A DNA stretch of 64,000 nucleotides from Plantago elongata (GCA_036897095.1 JAYMSP010000037.1:46069-110068); one strand, 5' to 3'. Counted from the first letter of the stretch, positions 37,668-50,771 are shown. Numbers and translations are program-made. Notes: generated by a model not told the origin, from the letters alone.

Positions 37668-39269
37668 GGTGGTCTGGTGAGCTGATTGAGTAGGGGGTGG
37701 TTGAATCAAAGAGAACCTATTCTTTCTTTGTCGGCTCTTTTCTGCACTTCTATTGGCATCAGGTAGACTTTATATCAGTACAAGATTCTATTATGTGCTG
37801 TCACTTTTGTGACTCTCAATCTATCTCTCGCGTTATATCATGCTGTATGGAGAGCATGCTTCATGCTCATCAGCTCCATTATCATGTTCCACAATATTGA
37901 CAGTTGCGTTTTCAACTACTGGATACTGTATGAGCTCGTCTACACTGGCCCTATATTTTCTCTTAACCCTTCCAACATCAACAGTTATCTCATCAGTACA
38001 AACTTCCGAGTTTTAATTTGTTCAATAATCACTACAAAAACTTGTAACGAAGGAAAGTTAACCAAGAGTGTCGTTAACTAAGAACTTCACTAGGCTGAGT
38101 TCTTTCTACATGATATAATTATCAACAAAACAAAAAAGCAGTAAAAGAGTTTCAGCAGCGAGTTCCAGTTACTAGTCTAACTCTAACTCTCAAAATAAAG
38201 AAATCAAGCACAAGTAATATCGATCTTATCAATTATCATAAAACCATCATTTGATGGATCCGGTCAGGGATTTTCCAAGTGTTAGCACAGAAAATTAGCA
38301 ACTCTTGACAAGTACAGTACAACAGAGGCTGAATAGTGAAATTAATGATCACAATGAAGCCTTGGAAAACGGAGTTTCATCACATATGCGGCAGGGGTCA
38401 CCCTGCTCTAATCATTTGCATTGCTTCTCATTTGTGAAGGGCTTCAAAATCTGCCAAACACAACAAACATAAAATTACACAAAATCACTACCACGAACAA
38501 AGGCATATCAAGTAATCTTCTAGGGAACTGAATGCAAAATGCAAAATGATCACTTATTGCTAAATATTAGCATGATGTGGCTGGTTAAACAGTCACGAAA
38601 TTGTACAGCTTCAACTGATTTCCAAGTCAGGTCTCCATTTAATTGGCAAGAGGGGAAAACAACTACAGGTCTTGTAAAATTTCAATTCATTGGCAATATT
38701 TATAGGTCGGATAAAATCTCATAGACTCAACTTAGACAGCAGAATACTATACAGGTCAAAACGTGGCATATTTGTGTTCTTGTAAATGGACACACCAATC
38801 ATACAATAAGCAACAAGAAGAATTCAAATCCCACTGGGAGGAAATTCAAATTCCATTACAGAAGTAGGAGGATTCTATATAAAAGGCCATGTATGACTTG
38901 CGTTTCTTACCCAACCAAACTATTCATTCTCATAAAACCAGCAAACTCGGAATATCATATTACATTATATGATGCGTACAACCAATATACGTAAGAAACA
39001 ATATTCGCCAATCGGAGTTTATTCGACTGAAGCCAAACCTCCTTCAAACATCAAATACTCTGAATACAAATTATACAGTTTTCTTCACAATAACATGGGA
39101 AACACAGGTAAACGACTTATTTGATTCAAACAAAGTGAAACAAGCTAGAAGAAACTTAGTCACAACATTGCAATGAAATGAAACCATTCTAGCTGCAAGT
39201 ATCTACAAAGATACACGTTAAGATGATCACCTATAGAGCAAACTTAACGACCGTCTTACCCAAATGTGG
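37668..39269. other. spacer between the two A/B-barrel paralogues
   Basis: I see no full gene. On the minus strand near 38380-38455 a GC-richer patch follows an acceptor-like TTTGGCAG and could be a 3' UTR exon of the 39.3-kb gene. The rest is AT-rich. Confidence 0.35.
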
Positions 39270-40061
39270 TTACAGACTAGCCGCTTGAACGGCAGCCTGA
39301 ACCGGAAAATCGAGCACCAACACACTATCAATCAACTCCCTAACCTTATCCTTCTCCTGCTCCGCCATCTCCGCATCCAACCCCTCCAACTCCTTACCCC
39401 CCTTAAACACCGCAACCGAAGCAATCGAATACCCCTTCGCTCTCCCCGGCGAAAAATTCTCCCCAACACTCAGCTGCTCAATCTCCGGAAACTTCCCCTT
39501 CACCCCCCTCAACACCTCCAAAACCTCCCCCTTCCCACTTCCCCCCTCCTCTTTCAGCTTCAAAACCGTAAACCTAGCCACAGAACCGGGCGAAATCACA
39601 ACGGGACCGGAAAAATCCTCTGCCACCCAATCAACAGCCATGACGTCATCAATCACCGGCCTGACGTAGTTGGCGACGATTGAGACGTGGTCAGGGTGAT
39701 CGGTGTAGGTGGCGAGGTCGGAAATTGACTTGTACCTGGAGTGGAGCATGTGAGTGAAGGTTAGGGATTTTGATCGGCAGGCGGATAGAGGGCCGGCGGA
39801 GAGGTGGAGGACGGAATCGAGGGAAGTGAGGGAGTTGAGGTTGGAGAGCATGGCGGAGATGGCGGATTGGTCGGCGGAGGACTTGGTTTTGAAGAGGACG
39901 ATGTGTTCGATGACTTGGTCAGGTGAGGAGGGGGGAATTGAGGAAGAGGACATTCTGATGGTGGTGGATTTGCGACGGGAGAGGGCGGGGGAGTGGCGGA
40001 GGAGAGTAGTGGATGGGAGGTGGGTTCGGGAGAGTGTGGTGGTGGCTCGCATACACAGCAT
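39270..40061 (-). CDS. Stress-response A/B-barrel (Dabb) protein, copy 2, with putative plastid transit peptide
   Basis: A single exon of 263 residues, starting at ATG 40061 (MLCMRATTTLSRTHLPSTTL). The first 50 residues are rich in Ser, Thr and Arg with no acidic residue until SSPDQ. This is the usual look of a chloroplast transit peptide and is absent from copy 1. The body aligns throughout with copy 1: VIEHIVLFKTKSSADQSAIS, LTFTHMLHSRYKSISDLATY, VRPVIDDVMAVDW, ARFTVLKLKEE, NFSPGRAKGYSIASVAVFKG. A start at the internal ATG (MSSSSIPPS) would give a cytosolic form colinear with copy 1. Third codon positions are strikingly C-rich in the C-terminal part of the gene, unlike its paralogue. Family role: UP3-type stress protein, biochemical activity unknown. 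Confidence 0.9.
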   Translation of the reverse strand: MLCMRATTTLSRTHLPSTTLLRHSPALSRRKSTTIRMSSSSIPPSSPDQVIEHIVLFKTKSSADQSAISAMLSNLNSLTSLDSVLHLSAGPLSACRSKSLTFTHMLHSRYKSISDLATYTDHPDHVSIVANYVRPVIDDVMAVDWVAEDFSGPVVISPGSVARFTVLKLKEEGGSGKGEVLEVLRGVKGKFPEIEQLSVGENFSPGRAKGYSIASVAVFKGGKELEGLDAEMAEQEKDKVRELIDSVLVLDFPVQAAVQAASL

Positions 40062-40171
40062 TTTTGGTTTCGGTTGGTTGACTTGGTTGGGTGGTGTGGT
40101 CAAGTGGTTGATTGTGACTCATTTGGGCTAATCTCATGGTTTATTTTAAGAGATTATCGATTTGTTCATTT

Positions 40172-40379
40172 AAATATTTCACTTTTTTTATATTAAAATT
40201 TATAAATATTAAATAAAATAAAAATTCACGTACCTTAAATAAAAATCCATAATCAATACTTAAAAATCTATAGGCATAATAAAAACTCACATGCCCTAAA
40301 TAAAAACTTACAGACAGTACGTAAAAACTTATAGACACTGAATAAAAAGCCACAGCCCTAAATAAAAAAAGTGAAATTT
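40172..40379. repeat. foldback element with degenerate ~22-bp internal array
   Basis: The arms AAATATTTCACTTTTTTTA (40172-40190) and AATAAAAAAAGTGAAATTT (40362-40379) are inverted repeats. Between them a unit like AATAAAAACTCACATGCCCT recurs about seven or eight times with changes. It starts 111 bases before the copy 2 A/B-barrel ATG, so it sits in that gene's promoter or leader. Confidence 0.55.
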
Positions 40380-40513
40380 CCATATCTAATAGAAAAATCG
40401 TTCTTTCCCTAGACTTTGTATTATTTTAATGTTTTACGCCAGGTGGAAAAGTTCGAGAATTACATTGTCTTTTACTAATAATTATAAGAGTCGTAGAGAT
40501 TGTGAAATTACAT

Positions 40514-42369
40514 GAGAGTTCCACACAAATACACAAACATATACATTTATAACCAACTTGCCTTCTTTCTAAATTTTACGGGTCTAGTTTCCGGATCCTA
40601 GTATGTGGATTTGATTAATTCGGGTATTTGGGTCATATAACTATCTAATTTTCAGTCTTTTTTTCTCATTTTCCTTCTTCTCCTTCTTTCTCCTCTCCCT
40701 CTCTCTCTTCCCTCACCGCTTCAGATTTTGATCTTCTCTCCGATGATATCTCCGCTGTCCGGCAACAAATCTTAAATCCGATTGCATATTTGAGTAGTCC
40801 ATGACCCGATCTACATTCCTATCAGTTTCGTTTTTCATTTGCAAGTTTTGAAAATGTTGGTTGAAATTCGAAGCTTTTCTGGTCGTCTTCTCCAGCGAAT
40901 CTCCACCTACTCAACACACATGAGCTATTACCTTGTCGTTTCCTTGATTTTCAGGTTTCTTCTCTTGGTTCTTCAGTTTTTTTATTTTTTCGTTTAGTTT
41001 TGGTGATTTTTAATAATTTCATCGTAACAGTATATTTCGTTTGAGATTGTTGATATTTGAACTTTAATGGCATATTTTTGGCAGTAATTGTTGATGTTTG
41101 TGTATTTTCTCAATTTTCAATTAATTTTGTCTATGCATTTTATGCGTTTGTTGGTAGTTCAATTTTGTTTAGATATTTATGTAATTTTGTATGTTTAATT
41201 AGTTGTAAATAGATGATGTTGTGGTTTCAAATTTTATGATTCGACGTTATGTTGTATTGCTTTTAAATTGCCTATGTTTCGGCTTGATTTTGTGTATGTT
41301 TATGTGTATATTGTTGATGTTTGGTTATAAACACATTATGTTCACATTTTTTTATTATTAGTGATTATTGTCTAAATTTTCATATAATCATACTGAAATT
41401 GCTTAGGTTTAACAATAAATTAGTTATGTTTTTATGTTTCATATGTTGAGATACATTGTTTATGTAAATTGTATATATTTAGCTATTAATTACTGATTTT
41501 TGTGGTTTCAGTATTTTTTTTAATAAAATTGAATGTATGTATGAATAGTCTATGTTTATACTACAATCATTGATGTTTAAGGAAAATTGATGATGCTTTA
41601 ATATAGGTTTACGTTTCATCTTTTAAAATTCTTATTTGTTTAAGTTTTTATGTAAATTGTGTATATCTAGCCATAAATTGTTGAAGTTTGTTTTCTTTAG
41701 AGATAATGTATTTTGTAAAACTGTTATGTTTTCAGTGTTAATTGTGCATGTTTTATACTGTAATTGGTGATATTGAATGTTAAATAGGTTATGTTTGTTG
41801 GTGTTTTTTATTTTTTGGTGTTTCGATTTCCTTACCACTAATTGCAATATGTTTATATTGCAATTATTGATGTTATAAATAAAATTGTTGATGTTTGGTT
41901 TTGTTTTTGTTATATATACTAGGTTTTCGTAAAAATGGTGGTTGGATAAACAACCGGTTGATGATAAAGATGGAGACGTGAATGGAAGAGTCGACGAACA
42001 ATTAAGGATGATTGTTTTTCCAAAGATAATTGTAGTTTGGATATAGTGATTTTGATTTTCTTTTTATTATTGTATAACATTTATTGATTGATGAATTAAA
42101 TTATTTTTTATATTTATTTATAAATACTGTATTTTTTTAAACAAATAGGTTGTCATCACTAATTTTATGTTCAACATAGCCAATTTTATGTCAAACATAT
42201 ACAATTTAATCAATAATACCAATACAACAGGATGGAAGGTGAAAGTAGTTGTGTTTTAAGGGAAAAAAAAAAGTGGGTCGATCTAGATCGACCGGATCAA
42301 CCCGTGAAAAATGATGTTGTATAGTTTTATGTATAAATTGTATATGTTTATATATTATGTAGGACTCTC
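40514..42369. mobile_element. putative 1.86-kb non-autonomous TIR element
   Basis: The left 40 bases start GAGAGTTCCACACAAATAC and contain AAACATATACATTTATA. The right end, read in reverse complement, starts GAGAGTCCTACATAATATA and contains AAACATATACAATTTATA. The interior opens with a pyrimidine-rich, leader-like stretch (40670-40720). A T-rich region follows (41030-41930) built of recurring TTGATGTTTG and TATGTTTA words, with a palindrome TCGATCTAGATCGA near 42280. No long open frame exists. I could not find a clean target duplication, so the exact ends are uncertain. Confidence 0.45.
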
Positions 42370-43714
42370 AAAGACTCTCAATATAGTGTGTACTTTCAGG
42401 AGACGGACTATTGTTTTTTAGTGTGTGTAATTTACGCGACCAGTTGGCATAAAATTGAGTAAAGCTCTATTTACTCAAATTGAAATTTACTGAACGTAAT
42501 TGAACTGATCTAAACTGAAGTATTTATGTATAAATTATAACTAAGCTGAACTGAACTAAATTATACTAATTTAAGCTAAAATGATTGAATTGAAGGTAAC
42601 AAAACTTAATGCACGTCAATTTTTACCATTTCGGTTAAATTAACAATTTTGTTAAATTTAATCCACTGAGTATCTAAAGTGACCATACGAAACATAATGT
42701 ATCAAAATTACGAGGTTATAACTAAAGTGACCATACGATGAATTTTAATCCATTATCCATTTATCCTAATCATATGATTATCCAGGAGTAAAGTTAATGA
42801 CACCGACTTCTTAATCCGGGTTAGTGAGGCATAAACACACAGTAAGCAAAGAATTATAAGATCCGTAGAACACGTAACACCATTTGCCTACGCTCTGAAC
42901 AAACAACAATCACTTCTTGCACACTACTCTTCTCCAAGATCTCATCCAATCCAACCCTCTCTCTTGCTGGTGAGTTTGGTGGTGTGGTGTCACCCCAATC
43001 ACATCTTTATTTTCTAATTATCGTAGTTAATCACTCTATTCCCGTTTGTTACAAAGAAAAAAGATCGAGTTCTTGAATTCTGCATTGGTCTATATAAACG
43101 CGTCTAGGGTTACTGATTTTTTTCATCGAGGTATTGGAAGTGTATATCTGGTAAATTTGTGTTTGTGGGTTTTGAGAGCTCAATTTTAGATTTATGTGTC
43201 GGGTTGTGCTAATTCGTGATCATGTGTTTTTGCGTCAGAATGTTGTGGATTTGTGGTGCATTCTTGTTTGTTGAGCGTGTGTGTGTCTGATCCAAGTGAT
43301 TAGAAGCTCATTTTCGAGAAAGGATTTTTAAGAAATGCTTCGATCTTTTGTTAGTTTCGTGTAGATTTGGTTTTCCAGGTGAAATATGTGAATGGTTTTC
43401 ACTGGCATTGATCTTGTTGTCTTTTGCATTTTTTCTATGTAACCCTGAGATGAAAATTTGTGAATGTTATTCATTTCAAAAGAATTTTGAGAGTTGAATA
43501 TCCGAATTCCGAAGCAGTAACCAGTAGTTTGATGTCTAACTTGAAGAAATTACCTAGCCACAGCTTTTTATAGAATTCATTAGCCAGTTACTGCAGCACA
43601 TAATACGAGTTAGTTTGAGCCATTTCACATATTTTGTTCTGGTGTCTTGTTGGGTTTGGCTTGATGATTTGATCTTACTGTGGTGAAATGCAGAAAAAGA
43701 AGTGAGTTTGAAAA
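42370..43714 (+). promoter_or_regulatory. UXS promoter, 5' leader and leader intron
   Basis: It includes one copy of a dispersed GAACTGAACT-rich repeat (about 42470-42600). The probable 5' UTR exon is about 42890-42969. A leader intron runs from 42970 (CTTGCTG/GTGAGT) to 43693 (GAAATGCAG). The ATG at 43715 follows 21 bases later. Confidence 0.6.
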
Positions 43715-46431
43715 ATGGCTAAAGAACAGGGAGATAATCAGGTTAACGTGAAGCCTCCTCCGGAGCCTTCACCATTGAGGAAGGCAAGGTTCTTCAAGGT
43801 ATGTTATTTATGGTGCAAAAGAAAACTGTTTATCTGCTTATTTGGATTAAGGTTTCTTCAGTTTTCCTGTTATGATATGTAAAAAGGATAATGATAAACT
43901 AAGTTTGTATGCTGGAAACTACAGAAGAGATTATGCTACATGTACTTGTCGAGATTCCTTATTAGCTGTATGCATATTAATAGTAATTTTGTCTCTTATG
44001 GGTGTTACACTTTTAATTTGTGTTTGAGAGTGCTTCTGAACAAGTACTAAGAAAATTAGAGGGAAATTGTATTCTAACTTTGGTTCTTACTGGGTTTATC
44101 TGCGACCTAATGCTGAGGGATTCTAAATATTACACTAGCTAGTTTTATGTGTACATACCTCAAACTCTGTGGCAAACTAATGGCATTTTGGTGATAGGCA
44201 AACATGAGAATCTTGGTTACTGGTGGAGCTGGATTCATTGGGTCTCACTTAGTTGACAAGCTGATGGAAAATGAAAAAAATGAGGTAAGATATGACCTTA
44301 GTTTAGAATTTAGATCATATTGTGACGAGCACATAATAGTAGCACATGCAGCTAAATGAGCTTTACTTGATTTGTTCAGGTCATTGTTGTTGATAACTAC
44401 TTTACTGGATCAAAGGATAACTTGAAGCATTGGATTGGTCATCCACGATTTGAACTCATAAGGCATGGTAAGCTTTGTTTCATGCCATTACCGGTAGATA
44501 TTCATGTTTTGGTCGTAAGATGACTTGTCCGAAGTCTGAACTCCGCTGGTAGTTGATTGGTAGGCTAGGTGACTTTTGCTTTATTTAGTAGATCTAGCAT
44601 GATTTAAATCAAATTCCAGCTGATCGCATCCATGACCTATGCTTAAATCTATTATGGAAGTTCAGTTCTGGATCCATGCAGCCCAATTCTAGTTTTAGAT
44701 ATGCATTAGTGACTGGTTTGATGTGCTTTACATCTGTTGATTTTATAATTGTCTCACTGTATAACTCTTCAATTGAATTCATGCAGATGTCACCGAGACT
44801 CTGTTGGTAGAAGTTGATCAAATATACCATCTTGCTTGCCCTGCTTCCCCAATTTTCTACAAATACAATCCTGTTAAGGTCGGTCGTGGAGATATCATTT
44901 GAATTATTGTGTATCTATTCGAGTAGAACTCTTGTTCAGTGCTACTGATTCCATGCTATTTGAGCAGTCTTTGTTAGTTAAACATAGTCTTTGGAGATTC
45001 ATCCAAGTGTTTCTTGTATTTAATGTGCAGACAATTAAGACCAATGTGATTGGGACCATGAACATGTTGGGACTCGCCAAGCGAGTAGGGGCAAGGTTCG
45101 GCAGCTCTTTCTTGTACTGTTGTTTTACTATTTCCTGTAATCTATGAATTGACTCGTAATTTGTACCATTTGGATAGGATTTTACTGACCTCGACATCAG
45201 AGGTTTATGGTGATCCAATTGTTCATCCTCAGGAGGAAAGTTACTGGGGCAATGTGAACCCAATAGGTACTTAAAATTCTCATACGATAATATGCTGCCT
45301 AATATTCTATACTGATACATCATGTGCATTAAGGCATTTGTGCTTTCTTTTACTATGTTGGAGCACATTCACAGTATAATGTTTACTCTGCTCATACGCG
45401 ATTCCAGGTGTTCGAAGCTGTTATGATGAGGGTAAAAGAGTAGCTGAGACTTTGATGTTTGATTATCACAGGCAGCACGGAATTGGTATAAATTCAATTT
45501 ATGTGTATACTTTTATCTTATCATATCAATTTCGTGTTCTTTTACATGGAAGCGGCGTGATTGATTGCTTAACAAATGGAAATGATCTGCTCTACAGAAA
45601 TAAGGATTGCAAGGATCTTTAACACTTATGGACCTCGTATGAACATCGATGATGGTCGTGTCGTCAGTAATTTCATTGCTCAAGCCATAAGGTATAGTCT
45701 CCTGCTCCAGAACTAAGTTACAGATTTCTCAAACTGAAAATTATAGTTATACTAAAACAAGAGTCAGTCCTGTTTCTTTCTCAGTTTTATAGTCGAGTCT
45801 AAACACATTGCAGCTCTTCCTTCCATCCATACCTGTACTAATGTTTCAGTGTTATGTTATTGCAGAGATGAAGCTCTGACTGTGCAATTGCCTGGAACGC
45901 AAACCAGAAGCTTCTGTTATGTGTCTGACATGGTACGCTTGACACACACTGCTAAATTTTATGCTGCAAATACAGTGATGATGACTGACGTTATTCTATT
46001 TTCTACCTGCTGCAGGTTGATGGCCTTATTCGGCTTATGGAAGGCGAGAATACTGGGCCAATCAACATTGGAAATCCAGGTTCATCTGATTTGAATACGA
46101 CACACCTTTATTAGTTTCTAGATGCTTCTGCTTGGCTTAATCTTCAAATGCTCCATGGTTTGTTCAATTTAGACTTATGCTAAACACAACACTTGTATGA
46201 TCAGGTGAATTCACAATGATGGAGCTTGCTGAGACTGTGAAAAAGATGATCAATCCTGATGTGGAAATCATAACCGTGGAGAACACTCCCGATGATCCTC
46301 GCCAGAGAAAACCAAACATCACAAAGGCCACTGAGTTACTTGGCTGGGAACCAAAGATCACGCTTCGTGAGGGCATTCCTCTTATGGAGGAGGATTTCCG
46401 CCAGAGGCTCGGGATCAAAAGGAAGAACTGA
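43715..46431 (+). CDS. UXS: UDP-glucuronate decarboxylase, cytosolic type (UDP-xylose synthase)
   Basis: Exons: 43715-43798, 44198-44284, 44380-44467, 44787-44878, 45031-45095, 45178-45266, 45408-45485, 45598-45691, 45866-45932, 46016-46079, 46205-46431. They join to 344 residues. It is an extended short-chain dehydrogenase/reductase. The NAD-binding GxxGxxG is [12 protein letters not shown] (about residues 34-45), followed by [16 protein letters not shown]. The catalytic YxxxK is CYDEGKR, and the family hallmark [10 protein letters not shown] and a C-terminal DDPRQRKP are present. It converts UDP-glucuronic acid to UDP-xylose with NAD+, supplying xylan and other wall polymers. There is no N-terminal membrane anchor, so it belongs with cytosolic UXS3/5/6 rather than the Golgi forms. 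Confidence 0.97.
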
Positions 46432-47038
46432 ATGAGCGCTTAGTTAGGTCATGATGACTCACTCCCGGATTTTTAACTCCTGCAAGAGATTTTTATATAT
46501 GCGGCTTCTTACATTACATTATATTCGAAATTATGTGTCAGTCCTCCATAATTTCTCCTCCCATCTATCTATATACAATATACAATACCTGTGATATGAA
46601 TGACCAATTATCAGTGGATTTTGACTATTGATTTGCATCTAAAAGCATCTGTGAGTCAATACAAGATTGTTCATGAGCTTGTAAGCTCCCCGTTGTTGCA
46701 AATAATGAAAATAGAGTGACAGTTCAATTGCTGGTTGACTTGTCGATTAGCGATGACCTTATAACATTGACACTTTAACACCAAGCAAAGTAAATGTTAC
46801 TTCTACTTGTTAACTTTGTAAGCTACATACAGGTTAGGTCAGGTACGTTTTGCAATAGACATAACAAGTAAATGATTATTAAATTTATAGACACGTAGTA
46901 AGTTCCAGTAATCCTTAACTTATCAACTATCGATCACTTTATTAATTCGACTGACATGAATACGAAGTTGTCTACAACGGATAAACGAATCCGTTGAGGA
47001 TAATAAAATTCAAATAAACAAAAATCAAATCATGCGTC

Positions 47039-47068
47039 AATTAATTAATTAATTAATTAATTAATTAA
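47039..47068. repeat. (AATT)n microsatellite
   Basis: A perfect run of about seven and a half AATT units lies in intergenic DNA downstream of UXS. Confidence 0.95.
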
Positions 47069-48554
47069 GCTTTTTTGGTGCACGTCACGTTCAGCAAATT
47101 TGCCTAGCACATGGTCCCACTCTATCTCTGGATCACCTTGCTCCGGAGATTCCAACCCTGTAGATCTCCCGAGCCTTAAAATTGAGACTACACCTGTTAC
47201 AATTTCACTGGCCTTACCCTCGAACTATCTCAACTACGCATAAATTAAAAATATTATTTAACTTAAAACTAAAATCGAGACAATCCAATTTTAATTAATT
47301 TTTTGATCTATACGATGTTATTCCAATTAAAAATGCAAAAACTTAATAGTTTTCCGTGAATAATTGTATACTGAATAATTATATATATTAAGATTGGTTT
47401 AAATATTTATTTTAAATTGTAAAAGCTATGATAAAATATAGTAAAATTATTGCAATTGAGAAAAGGTGTTGAAAGGGTACTCATAACATATTACCCCCGT
47501 CTTATTTAAAATGAAACATATTTTAAATGCACAATTTAAAAAAAAAATATATAGTATGCATGTGGTTAAGAATGAGTTTGAGATATAAAAGTACATGCGA
47601 ACCTAATAATATATGGTTAAGAATGAGTTGTATTGTGTGGTTATTTTCCATAAATGCAAAATTATTTTAGGATGTGTAAAATGTAAATTGTTTCAATTCT
47701 AGTGCGATGGCAGACAGAGACATTTTGTACATTAAAAGTTATGTTTTAATTTTAAATGAATGATTATACACAAAGATTTGTGGTTAGACCCTTGTAATTT
47801 ATTGATGATAATTATTTATTTATATTTAATTATTATAATTGTAATATTATTTTTATCTAAAAGAATAAAATCCTTACAAAAGTAAGTGTAGTTTTTTGAT
47901 ATATATAGTGGGTGGATTGTTTGATGCAGACAAAGTTTTGTACGTTCAACATTATGGGCTGTCGACAATGTGGTGTCCATATCAATGGCCCTCAGATTAC
48001 ATATCATTAATTAAATTAATATAATCACTATTCATAATTTTATGTTCCAAATTTTAGATTAAAGTCCTCCATGGTCAGTGTGATGTATATAGCTATTATA
48101 GGTGGTCTCGGAGTTCCAATTCGAGTCCATATCTAATTTAATACTTGTATTGTTATTGCGTCAATCATGACTCATCTTATTAATACTTAATTAGACTCAT
48201 AAACATGAGATTTTCAGTCCGACATGATAACGTATGTATAGTGGTAAGAACATTTCTTGAACTCGGTCTCATATCGTATCCTAGTCCCTAAATAAATTAT
48301 TCAGGTTCATATTTAAATATGATATGAGTGGAGAATTTGAAGTATTTAATAACACTTGCAAAGTATCGGGCGTAACAAGCCGATCCCAACTGGGCGGGCA
48401 GTCCGGTACTGTATCTACTTAATTAAACCTGACAATAATGCTCCATGGATAGAATTCTGGACCATTAAGGTGCAGAAATCACAGAATCCACCACTTGGAT
48501 ATTTTTCTCCTTCTTTCTCGACGTGTTTTTCTTTTCCAATAACGAACTGAATAT

Positions 48555-48806
48555 GGGACGGATTGACATGCGACTTAAATATTTCGATTTAAATGCCTGA
48601 ATAGTGATCAGAATTGTAGTGAAATTGTTAAAATTGTGTTTGGTATAGAATTGTAATTGGATAGGGTATTATAAGTTTGTTATATAGGTAGAGAAAAATG
48701 TTACTACTGTAGAGACATTTCAATTTTCGACATTTAAATGCCATAACAAACACAAAATTTTCGAGTAGCATTTAAACGGGCATTTCGATGCTACTCCAAT
48801 CCGCCC
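48555..48806. mobile_element. possible decayed MITE
   Basis: The left GGGACGGATTGACATGCGA and the right end (CTACTCCAATCCGCCC) are imperfect inverted repeats. ATTTAAATGCC-type words recur inside in both orientations, as in the 24816-24974 element. The ends and target site are not clear. Confidence 0.35.
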
Positions 48807-50771
48807 ATATATTTCCAACTTTTTGTAATAGATAGATGAAAATAAAATGTTGATGGGAATAAGGATGTACTTATTCTGATTTAGAAAATATGAAGTGACG
48901 AAGATTCACAAATTAAATAAACATTTTTGTTCAATCACACATCGTATCAGACGTGACCCAACTTTGGACCTTAATTATTGCATCACCTTGAGACGTGCCG
49001 TTTTCCTAACCAACCTTTTTATCAAACAAAATGTTCGTCCATTATCTCACATTTTATTTCATACTATAAAAACCCATTTTCATAATTCATAAATTTAAGG
49101 GTTTTTCACTTTGATTCTTATGAGAGTTTTATATTATGAAGGTGCTACGTGTTAGATTATTTTATTATTTAAAAAAAAAAAGACTATCAGTTCTTAAACT
49201 TTATCAAAGTTGTAAAACGATACAACTTGGTTGGTGGGAAATTCCAAAGGATGTTTCAGATTATGTTCTCTTCTTCAACTAAAATTTATTGAATTGAATT
49301 GAACTGAACCAAAGTGTAGTATAAAATATAACTAAGCAGAGTTGAACTGAACATAATGAATTTCAAATTGAAGAGAACAGAGTCTTAATTTTATTTTTCA
49401 GGCTAAGTTAGATCTTACTGAATTGTCTCGATTTTTGATATATTTACTTTCTATGTTTTACTTGGACTTGATCTTCTAATCTTTCATTTGATATTCAATT
49501 TGGTTTATGAGAAGTCTTTGGGTTTACCAATGGAGATGGGACGATCTAAGAAGAAGGTCTTCAGCTGGTTGAGGGAAAGGGTGTGGAAGGTGGATGGCTA
49601 TAACAACAAACTTTTGTCTAAGGCGGGTGAATAAGTTCTCATCAAGTCAGTGATACAAGCCATTCCTACTTTTGTGATGGGATGTTTCAAGCTACCGGAT
49701 TATCTTCTTAATGAGATTGATTCGATTATTGCTCGGTTTTGGTGGGGGAACGGGAAGGAGAGGAAGATGCATTGGATTAAATGGGATGCGTTGTGTGCTT
49801 CTAAGCGTGATGGAGGGATGGGCTTTAGGGATATACGATCTTTCACCTGGCTATGCTTCACAAACAAGTATGGTGTATTATCCACTATCCACATTCGCTT
49901 CTTAGTCGAGTGTTAAAGGCTAAGTAATTTTCTAATTCCGATGTTCTTCATGCTCTTCCTAAAGGGAATGCTTCTTTCACTTACGAAGTATTTGTGGCGC
50001 TATAGAGTTGGGTAGACATGGTGTACATTGGCGTGTGGGTAATGGGGCGAGCATTGACATGTGGAATGCCAATTGGATTCCCCGTGAAGGGAGTATGAGG
50101 CCGTTACTCCTAGTTGTGGAACCCTCCCCGTTCCGTCGATTTCTATTCTCATGTATGAGGCTGTGAGTGGTTGGAACAGATATGTACTGTGGGAGATTTC
50201 CTGGGATGTTGATGTGGATGATATTCTTAATATTACAATCTCGATGTGGATGATATTCTTAATATCACAATCTCTCTGTCTGTTGCAGATGTTTGAGTCT
50301 GGTCTAAGATGAGATACGGGTTTTAATCGATTGCTAGCGCACACCATTTGGCTCGGAATATTCGGCGAATGTCTGTACAAAACAAGATTTGCAGTACGAG
50401 TGGTTTGATTGCTCCGGTAGATTGGGATTGGATTTGGAGGTGAATGTACCCAAGAAGATTAACATTTTCTTTTGGCAACTTACGCAAAATGCTCTACCTG
50501 TTAACGCCGTCCTTAAGTTCCGAGGGGTCGATTTATGCAAGCAAAGCTCGTTCGATTTATGCAGTGACTCGCCCCATGAACAATCGCAGCCGACTTGCTG
50601 GCTTCCATCTGATCCGGGAATAATCAAGCTTAATTATGATGCCGCCATTTTCTGTAGCCTGTAATTATGAGGGACATATTATAGCGTGGAAACGACTTAC
50701 TATTCCATATATTGATGATGTCGAAGTGGTTGAGGCTTTCGGGGCGCGTCTCGTTGTCTTGCGGGGATACG

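Larger units (their letters stand above)
46432..49500. other. UXS 3' UTR and AT-rich spacer
   Basis: No gene is recognised. It holds an AATT microsatellite at 47039-47068, a possible decayed MITE at 48555-48806 and a copy of the GAACTGAACT-type repeat at 49260-49390. Confidence 0.5.

Noticed and set aside
37668-37709. 14-codon upstream extension of A/B-barrel copy 1
   Set aside because: It needs a TTG start. The ATG at 37667 gives the family-typical short N-terminus.
38380-38455. possible terminal exon on the minus strand
   Set aside because: The acceptor-like TTTGGCAG is followed by only a few codons before a stop, and no upstream exon joins it. It was left as a possible UTR.
39264-39683. 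139-codon plus-strand frame over A/B-barrel copy 2
   Set aside because: It is the antisense shadow of the conserved coding exon; its Pro/Leu-rich product follows from the C-rich codons of the real gene.
44904-45368. 154-codon minus-strand frame across the UXS gene
   Set aside because: It is the antisense shadow of UXS exons and introns; the sense exons are fully explained.
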